Source: WLMZ01 sp037139095 (GTDB taxonomy: Bacteria; Actinomycetota; Acidimicrobiia; Acidimicrobiales; Ilumatobacteraceae). From it: 11,631 bases of DNA. Position numbers and translations under genes: made by a program. This document shows positions 6,770 through 11,631 of this stretch, piece after piece. The stretch lies in NCBI GenBank assembly GCA_037139095.1, contig JBAXHD010000064.1, forward strand, positions 1 to 11,631, read 5' to 3'. Position 1 is the stretch's first letter; every line of letters begins with the position of its first letter. The notes under the pieces were generated by a model. That model was not told the DNA's origin. It was given only the letters and a program-made list of their open reading frames with translations, and ran no database searches.

Positions 6770-9718
6770 GTGTTGAACGTTCTCGGGCCCTTACGGCCAT
6801 GGCAAGACCCAAACACGGTGGCCCTTGGTCGCTTGTCGATGCGGGTGCCAACAGTTGCTCAAGCCGACATCGCCCGCGCACGCGCGGGCGACTGCGCCGC
6901 CTCAAAGTGGTGGCGCAGTCTGAATGGTTCGTGGAAGCTACGCCTGTTCGACACGCCCGAGTCGGTGCCGTCTACGGCAACAAATGCTGTGCTCAACACC
7001 GATGCGTGGCAGACGGTTGCCGTGCCTGGCAACTGGACACTGCAAGACACTGGCGATCTGCCGCACTACACCAACGTGCAGATGCCATTCGCCGGGCCGC
7101 CACCCCGTTTACCCGAGCACAATCCCACTGGTGTCTATCGGCGCACTGTTCAGGTGCCCGCCACGTGGTCGCGCAATCGCCGCGTCGTGCTTCACGTTGG
7201 TGGTGCCGAGAGTGTTCACGCTGTGTACATCAACGGCTCGTTCGCTGGGTACGGAACCGATAGTCGACTCGCGAGCGAGTACGACGTTACTGATCTCGTT
7301 GTGCCGGGCGAGAACATGGTGGCCATCGTGGTCGTGCGCTACAGCGCCCAGAGCTACGTAGAAGATCAAGATCAATGGTGGATGGCCGGCTTGCACCGCG
7401 AGGTCTTTATTGAGTCACGCGCCGCCACGCATCTCGCCAACCTTCGATGCGATGCCGATTTGCGTGTGGCCGATGGCGTCGGCCAACTCACGGTTACGTC
7501 GTCGATTTCGTTTGGCGATACGCCTGAGCGCGGATGGGCAGTGCGCACCACGCTCGAAACGCTTGGTGGTAAGCGCGTTGGTAAACCCGTCGTCTCGGCG
7601 GTTCCGCATGGTTTCTATCGGGCCTATATCTTTGAGGGCTATCGGGCTACGGCTGCGTTCGAAGTGGCCGATGTTGCGCCGTGGTCGGCCGAGCACCCAA
7701 ATCGGTATCGAGTGATTGTCGAGCTGTTGGGCCCCGACCAATCGGTTCGCGAAGTACACGCGCAACTGATCGGGTTTCGCCATGTTGAGGTGAGCAATCG
7801 TCAGCTGCTCGTGAATGGCCAGCCCGTGTGGATCTTCGGAGTCAATCGCCACGACCATCACCCCACGCGCGGCAAGGCGGTTACCTACGACGACATGCGC
7901 GCCGATCTCGTGTTGATGAAGCAACACAACGTCAACTCGGTTCGCACGTCGCACTATCCCAACGATCCGCGCCTGCTCGAGCTGTGCGACGAACTCGGGC
8001 TCTACGTTGTAGACGAAGCCAACATCGAGAGTCACGCATACAACACCTCGTTGTGTCACGACGATCGTTACCGCGCCACGTGGCTCGCACGCGGCTCGCG
8101 CATGGTCGAGCGCGATGTGAACCATCCCTCAATCATCATGTGGTCGTTGGGCAACGAGAGTGGCTACGGCGCGAACCACGACGCGCTCGCCGGATGGATT
8201 CGGCATCACGATTCGTCGCGCCTGTTGCATTACGAGGGCGCCTCGTTTCATGCCGGATGGGGCGACGGCGGTCGACTCGCTACCGATGTGGTGTGCCCGA
8301 TGTATGCGCCAATCGACGCCATCGTGATGTACGGACGCGACAACCTTGGCGATCGCCCGCTCATCTTGTGCGAGTACAGCCATGCGATGGGCAACTCGAA
8401 CGGATCATTGGCCGACTACTGGAATGCCATCACCACCACCCCGGGTCTGCAGGGTGGTTTCTTGTGGGAGTGGAAAGATCACGGTCTCACTCAGACCTTG
8501 CCTGATGGAACCAAGCGTTTTGCTTACGGCGGACTCTTTGGCGACACGCCCAACGACAGCAACTTTGTGGCCGACGGACTCATTTCGGCCGACATGGTTC
8601 CGCACCCAGCGATGCGCGAAGTTGCCTGGGTCTATCGTCCCGTAACGGTTACGGCGGGCAAACGAAAGAACGTCATCGTCGTTTCGAACCGGCAGTCGTT
8701 TAGCGATCTCTCTGGTTTGCGCGCGATGTGGAGCCTGCACGTCGATGGCGAACTTGTCCAGCAGGGCGAACTCGCGATTGGTCCGTGCGGCCCGCACAGT
8801 TCCGTCACCGTTCCACTGCCGTGCGCTCTGCCCGACGGCAACCACGACATTGCGTTGTCGGTGCGTTGGTTGCAGCGTCGAGCAAGTGCGAGCTTGGGTG
8901 CTGGTCACATGGTGAGTTGGGATCAAGTGGTGTTGCGTCAGGCTCGCCGGGCGCGAGCGCCCAAGCCTTCGCGTCGCAGCGCCTCGCCCCTCACCCCAGT
9001 AGAGCGGCTGTTTACTCAGCCGATCAGCTTGAACCTGTGGCGCGCTCCCGTAGATAACGACGGCTTCAAGTTGACCATCGATTTGTCGAAGCAGGTTCGC
9101 GGACTTGGGCCGGCGCTGGGTTCGTGGATGCTCGCCGGTGTGCACACCCGCCCACCCGAAGAGCTGGTGCAGCACAGTGTCGAGCGCGTTGTGGGCGCCG
9201 ATCAATCGGTCACGTATCACCACACGGTTCAGGTGCCGGCCGACCTCGCCGACTTGCCCCGCGTCGGCGTGATGTTTCAACTGCCTTCCAGCTTCAGTGA
9301 AGTGCGGTGGTACGGCTGCGGCCCGCACGAGAACTATCCCGACCGCAAATCGAGTGCGATGCGCGAAGTGTGGCAGCAGCCCATCGATTCGTCGCCATAT
9401 CTCGTGCCGCAAGAGTTTGGGCTGCGCACCGACTGCGGCTGGTTCGAGTGCATCGACAAGCGCAGCCGTGTTGTGCGCGTCGAGTCGGTGGGCGATTCGC
9501 TGGTGCACTTCTCTGCAACTCGCCACACGCCAGCGCAGCTGTTTGAAGCACGACACGACAGCGAACTTGTTCGAAACTCAGATCTTGTGGTCTGCGTAGA
9601 TACGGCACATCGCGGCCTGGGTACAGCGAGCTGTGGCCCCGATGTGCTTGCTCAGTATCGGCTGACGCCGGGCACCTATCGCTTCAGCTACAAGCTGTCG
9701 ATGTTCTCGCCGACCTAG
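6770..9718 (+). CDS. lacZ: Beta-galactosidase, glycoside hydrolase family 2 (LacZ type)
   Basis: This 982-residue protein (E. coli LacZ has 1,024) hydrolyses terminal beta-galactosides; no signal peptide is seen, so it is cytosolic. In order come the N-terminal WQDP/GRL segment, a sugar-binding jelly roll (about 45-220; SLNGSWKLRLF, VAVPGNWTLQ), an Ig-like domain (to about 340) and the TIM barrel. The barrel holds NRHDHHP (His361), RTSHYPNDP (His395), the acid/base Glu463 in WSLGNESGYG and the nucleophile Glu535 in CEYSHAMGNSNG. A second Ig-like domain follows (about 620-720), then a C-terminal beta-sandwich with NLWRAPVDNDG, RWYGCGPHENYPD and QEFGLRTDCGW. About 50 residues normally present before RAPVDND are replaced by a short basic linker (723-745). 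GTG at 6770 is the best start. No lactose permease or regulator is adjacent. Another GH2 exo-glycosidase specificity is possible, but the LacZ signature residues are all present. Confidence 0.93.
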   Translation: MLNVLGPLRPWQDPNTVALGRLSMRVPTVAQADIARARAGDCAASKWWRSLNGSWKLRLFDTPESVPSTATNAVLNTDAWQTVAVPGNWTLQDTGDLPHYTNVQMPFAGPPPRLPEHNPTGVYRRTVQVPATWSRNRRVVLHVGGAESVHAVYINGSFAGYGTDSRLASEYDVTDLVVPGENMVAIVVVRYSAQSYVEDQDQWWMAGLHREVFIESRAATHLANLRCDADLRVADGVGQLTVTSSISFGDTPERGWAVRTTLETLGGKRVGKPVVSAVPHGFYRAYIFEGYRATAAFEVADVAPWSAEHPNRYRVIVELLGPDQSVREVHAQLIGFRHVEVSNRQLLVNGQPVWIFGVNRHDHHPTRGKAVTYDDMRADLVLMKQHNVNSVRTSHYPNDPRLLELCDELGLYVVDEANIESHAYNTSLCHDDRYRATWLARGSRMVERDVNHPSIIMWSLGNESGYGANHDALAGWIRHHDSSRLLHYEGASFHAGWGDGGRLATDVVCPMYAPIDAIVMYGRDNLGDRPLILCEYSHAMGNSNGSLADYWNAITTTPGLQGGFLWEWKDHGLTQTLPDGTKRFAYGGLFGDTPNDSNFVADGLISADMVPHPAMREVAWVYRPVTVTAGKRKNVIVVSNRQSFSDLSGLRAMWSLHVDGELVQQGELAIGPCGPHSSVTVPLPCALPDGNHDIALSVRWLQRRASASLGAGHMVSWDQVVLRQARRARAPKPSRRSASPLTPVERLFTQPISLNLWRAPVDNDGFKLTIDLSKQVRGLGPALGSWMLAGVHTRPPEELVQHSVERVVGADQSVTYHHTVQVPADLADLPRVGVMFQLPSSFSEVRWYGCGPHENYPDRKSSAMREVWQQPIDSSPYLVPQEFGLRTDCGWFECIDKRSRVVRVESVGDSLVHFSATRHTPAQLFEARHDSELVRNSDLVVCVDTAHRGLGTASCGPDVLAQYRLTPGTYRFSYKLSMFSPT

Positions 9719-9726
9719 CAACCGTA

Positions 9727-9738
9727 AGCATCGATGCT
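9727..9738. terminator. 12-base perfect palindrome between convergent lacZ and namH
   Basis: AGCATCGATGCT lies in the 24-base gap between the two converging stop codons. Folded as RNA it gives only a four-pair stem with a TCGA loop and no T-run, so it would be a weak bidirectional terminator at best. Its placement is the main argument. Confidence 0.25.
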
Positions 9739-9742
9739 GAAT

Positions 9743-11290
9743 CTAGGACGGGTCGGCGCGGCGCACTCGCAAACGACGATCTGATGCGGTGAGGCATTCA
9801 CCGCTTTCGAGATCGAAGCGCCAACCGTGCAATGTGCAGACCAATGTCTGACCCTCAACTTCGCCGAACACGCTGAGGTCAGCCTGACGATGCGGGCATG
9901 CTCGCTCGACGATGTAGCCGCCAAGTTCGATTTCTTCGGAGCCATCGGGCGGATCGAGTTTGCGACGCGCTTCGGCTTCGGCGCGGCGCATGCGCTCGAC
10001 CGAGAGGCTCTTGAAGAAGTTGTAGAGGTATTCGTTGAAGGCGCCATCGCGCCATGCTCGAAAGCGGCACGACAAGAACAGCGCGTTGCTCCAATCGACA
10101 GCGCGATCGGCGACCACTGTCTCAACGAGTTCGCGCTGAATCTCAAATCGAAATCGGTAGGGCTCTTCGTTGAACTCGCGGATCTCGCCGGCTGGAAAGT
10201 CGATGACGATTTCGAGGTCACCAATGCGCATCAGGCAGTTCGCGCCAACCGCTGACCGAAGCGTTGGGGCCATTGCCAACAGTGGCTCCCACCATGCTTT
10301 CAGCGTTTGCAACAAGTTGGTGGTGGGTGGATGCCACGATGCTTTGGCCTGCTCGAGCCATGGCGCCCAGTCGCTTTGGTACTGGGTGAGGTAGCCGAGC
10401 TTGTCGGTGAAGATCGCTTGCACGTCGGCCTCGGCAATGGGGTGCTGCACGGTGCAACCCTGTGGCGTGATCTCGATCTCGGTGCCGGGAATCGCTAGCA
10501 AACCGTGGCGACCTGCGGCGGTGAGCTTGCTGAGGAACGACATTTGATCGGGGAAGATGCTGAGCTCGTCGCCCGTAATCATGTTGAACTGAAACAGCTC
10601 AGGGTCGAGGAAGCACGGCGGACCAGCACTTGGCACCACCGCTTTGGCGTTGATCTCGTCGACGTACTTGAGCGAACGAGTGAACTGGCTCTCGACCTTG
10701 GCATCGATGAGTTCGCGCATGCGCTCGGGCGTTTCTTCGTAGACCATCGGGTACCAGATGGCACCGCTGTATTGCAGCCAGTGCAGATCGACGGGGCCAT
10801 GCCGACGTAGCGCATCGAGGTCGGTGGTGCGACAGTCGTTCTGATTGAACAATCGCGTTTGGCCATCGCTGACCATCAGGCTCGAGTCGCCACCCGGACC
10901 ATCGGTGATCGAGGTCTCAACGTGAATGGCCACGGTCATGCCGCCCAGGTTGAGTTCTTCGCGATCGACTGTGCGGATGATGTTGTTGAAACCGAGCGCC
11001 CGCATATGTCGCTCAAGCTCGCGAGTTGGGAAGCCGGGAATGAGCACGGTGGTGTCGCGGCTCATGTGCGTAGCGAGCCATGAGTCATCGAGGTGGTCGC
11101 CGTGTAGATGCGAGATATAGAGGTAGTCGGCGTTCTCGATGCGACTCAGCAGCTCGGGCGACAACTGATCGTTGCGCGGAAAGACAAACCAACTGGCAAA
11201 GAACGCTGGATCGAACCACGGGTCACACGTGATGGACCCGTATTTGGTTTCGATGAGAATGCCGGCATGGCCGATGGATGTTGCCCGCAT
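9743..11290 (-). CDS. namH: UDP-N-acetylmuramate hydroxylase NamH (MBL fold plus Rieske)
   Basis: This 515-residue cytosolic protein matches, by remembered sequence and length, mycobacterial NamH (Rv3818, 516 residues), which hydroxylates UDP-MurNAc to UDP-N-glycolylmuramate before wall assembly. The N-terminal metallo-beta-lactamase fold (MRATSIGHAGILIET onward) has His61-X-His63-X-Asp65-His66 in SHLHGDHLDD. Family blocks follow: FNQNDCR, WLQYSGAIWYPMVYEE, VVPSAGPPCFLDPELF, IFPDQMSFL, then FLSCRFRAWR and FNEYLYNFFKSLS. The C-terminus is a Rieske [2Fe-2S] domain with Cys465-X-His467 and Cys485-X2-His488. Animal CMP-sialate hydroxylase (CMAH) joins the same two domains in the opposite order. 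The ATG fits the family N-terminus exactly; a clear Shine-Dalgarno is missing. A DUF2510 gene ends 12 bases upstream on the same strand, so the two are probably co-transcribed. The substrate is inferred from homology; no structure or assay is implied here. Confidence 0.85.
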   Translation of the reverse strand: MRATSIGHAGILIETKYGSITCDPWFDPAFFASWFVFPRNDQLSPELLSRIENADYLYISHLHGDHLDDSWLATHMSRDTTVLIPGFPTRELERHMRALGFNNIIRTVDREELNLGGMTVAIHVETSITDGPGGDSSLMVSDGQTRLFNQNDCRTTDLDALRRHGPVDLHWLQYSGAIWYPMVYEETPERMRELIDAKVESQFTRSLKYVDEINAKAVVPSAGPPCFLDPELFQFNMITGDELSIFPDQMSFLSKLTAAGRHGLLAIPGTEIEITPQGCTVQHPIAEADVQAIFTDKLGYLTQYQSDWAPWLEQAKASWHPPTTNLLQTLKAWWEPLLAMAPTLRSAVGANCLMRIGDLEIVIDFPAGEIREFNEEPYRFRFEIQRELVETVVADRAVDWSNALFLSCRFRAWRDGAFNEYLYNFFKSLSVERMRRAEAEARRKLDPPDGSEEIELGGYIVERACPHRQADLSVFGEVEGQTLVCTLHGWRFDLESGECLTASDRRLRVRRADPS

Positions 11291-11302
11291 GGGCGATTCC
11301 GA

Positions 11303-11631
11303 TCAGGCCACTGGCGGATCAGTGAATTGCTGACCAGCGCGTGACACGTGCTCGGTCCATGCGTTGGAATCCCAGTAGCGCAACTCGAAGCGACCAGCCG
11401 GATCGGCATACCAGCCGGCTGGAACTGCAGGGGCAACTGCGGCAGCGACTGCTACCGCCTCGGGCTCGGCGGCGGCTACAACGACGACTTCGGGCTCGGA
11501 GACAGCTGCCCAACCGGCGGGCTCAGCGACTGCCTCGGCGGGTGTCTCGGTGGACGCAGCTTCGGTTTCGACGGCTACTTCAGCGGGCGCCACTTCAGCG
11601 GGCGCCACTTCAGCGGGTGCTACTTCAGCTG
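11303..11631 (-). CDS. DUF2510 protein with Ala/Glu/Val/Pro repeats, 5' end beyond the window
   Basis: Only the C-terminal 109 or so residues are visible; the frame runs open through the right edge, so the start is not in the window. The last 37 residues form a DUF2510 domain (GWYADPAGRFELRYWD, then NAWTEH), a short Trp-rich module common in actinobacterial membrane or secreted proteins. DUF2510 often sits at the N-terminus; here it closes the protein. Before it lies a low-complexity stretch of Ala, Glu, Val and Pro that begins with APAEV units encoded by a 15-base tandem repeat. No membrane segment can be called in the visible part. It ends 12 bases before namH on the same strand and is probably its upstream operon partner. 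The function is unknown. Confidence 0.8.
   Translation of the reverse strand, partial: AEVAPAEVAPAEVAPAEVAVETEAASTETPAEAVAEPAGWAAVSEPEVVVVAAAEPEAVAVAAAVAPAVPAGWYADPAGRFELRYWDSNAWTEHVSRAGQQFTDPPVA
11577..11631 (+). repeat. 15-base tandem repeat inside the DUF2510 gene
   Basis: Two perfect copies of ACTTCAGCGGGCGCC (11577-11591 and 11592-11606) are followed by a third with two changes (11607-11621) and a partial fourth cut by the window edge. On the minus strand each copy encodes an Ala-Pro-Ala-Glu-Val unit. The near-identity at DNA level points to recent expansion by slippage, so the copy number may vary between strains. Confidence 0.85.

Noticed and set aside
8405..9556. Long minus-strand open frame (383 codons) antisense to the beta-galactosidase
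   Set aside because: The sense strand encodes conserved LacZ blocks throughout, while the antisense product has no recognisable motif.
5804..9718. L,D-transpeptidase and beta-galactosidase as one functional operon
   Set aside because: They are 39 bases apart on the same strand, but nothing in either protein links wall crosslinking to beta-galactoside use, and this spacing is common by chance in dense genomes.

Overview
The window reads as ordinary chromosome of a high-GC Gram-positive bacterium, most likely an actinobacterium and possibly Acidimicrobiia-like. This rests on the GC-rich codon use, a DUF2510 protein, a namH-type gene, a lipoprotein L,D-transpeptidase, and GTG and TTG starts next to ATG starts. 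The lineage is inference from gene content; no rRNA is present. Coding density is very high, no gene-free stretch exceeds 160 bases, and I see no mobile element, CRISPR array or phage gene.

Layout. The first 21 bases are the 3' end of a tRNA. Behind it, on the minus strand, lies a short open remnant that looks like the 3' end of a lost gene. Next comes a plus-strand PLP enzyme of the class V aminotransferase/cysteine desulfurase type (184-1566). It converges on a two-gene minus-strand unit: a six-helix membrane GGDEF-EAL protein (1972-4035) followed after 14 bases by a small AhpD-like carboxymuconolactone decarboxylase-family protein (1574-1957). A 91-base divergent region separates this unit from a plus-strand pair, gluQ (4127-5059) and a prolyl-hydroxylase-type 2OG-Fe(II) oxygenase (5056-5646), which overlap by an ATGA. 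Further along the same strand are a lipoprotein L,D-transpeptidase with a peptidoglycan-binding domain (5804-6730) and a full-length GH2 beta-galactosidase (6770-9718). The right end is a minus-strand pair reading toward lacZ: a DUF2510 protein with a repetitive Ala/Glu/Val/Pro region, cut by the window edge, and then a 515-residue metallo-beta-lactamase-fold plus Rieske protein that I identify as NamH, the UDP-N-acetylmuramate hydroxylase (9743-11290).

How the genes fit together. Two genes concern the cell wall: the L,D-transpeptidase makes 3-3 crosslinks or attaches proteins, and NamH converts N-acetyl- to N-glycolyl-muramate precursors. They lie on different strands with lacZ between them, so this is a shared theme and not an operon. 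The gluQ-oxygenase pair is the most suggestive arrangement: a tRNA-modifying enzyme translationally coupled to an uncharacterised hydroxylase. The cyclic-di-GMP protein has an intact GGDEF motif but an EAL domain with several changed catalytic positions, so it may be mainly a cyclase or a sensor.

The strongest points for a second look are the gluQ-oxygenase coupling, the degenerate EAL domain, the missing segment in the C-terminal part of the beta-galactosidase, namH in what may be a lineage without mycolic acids, and the tRNA-adjacent gene remnant. I did not find a clear new multi-gene defence or biosynthetic system.
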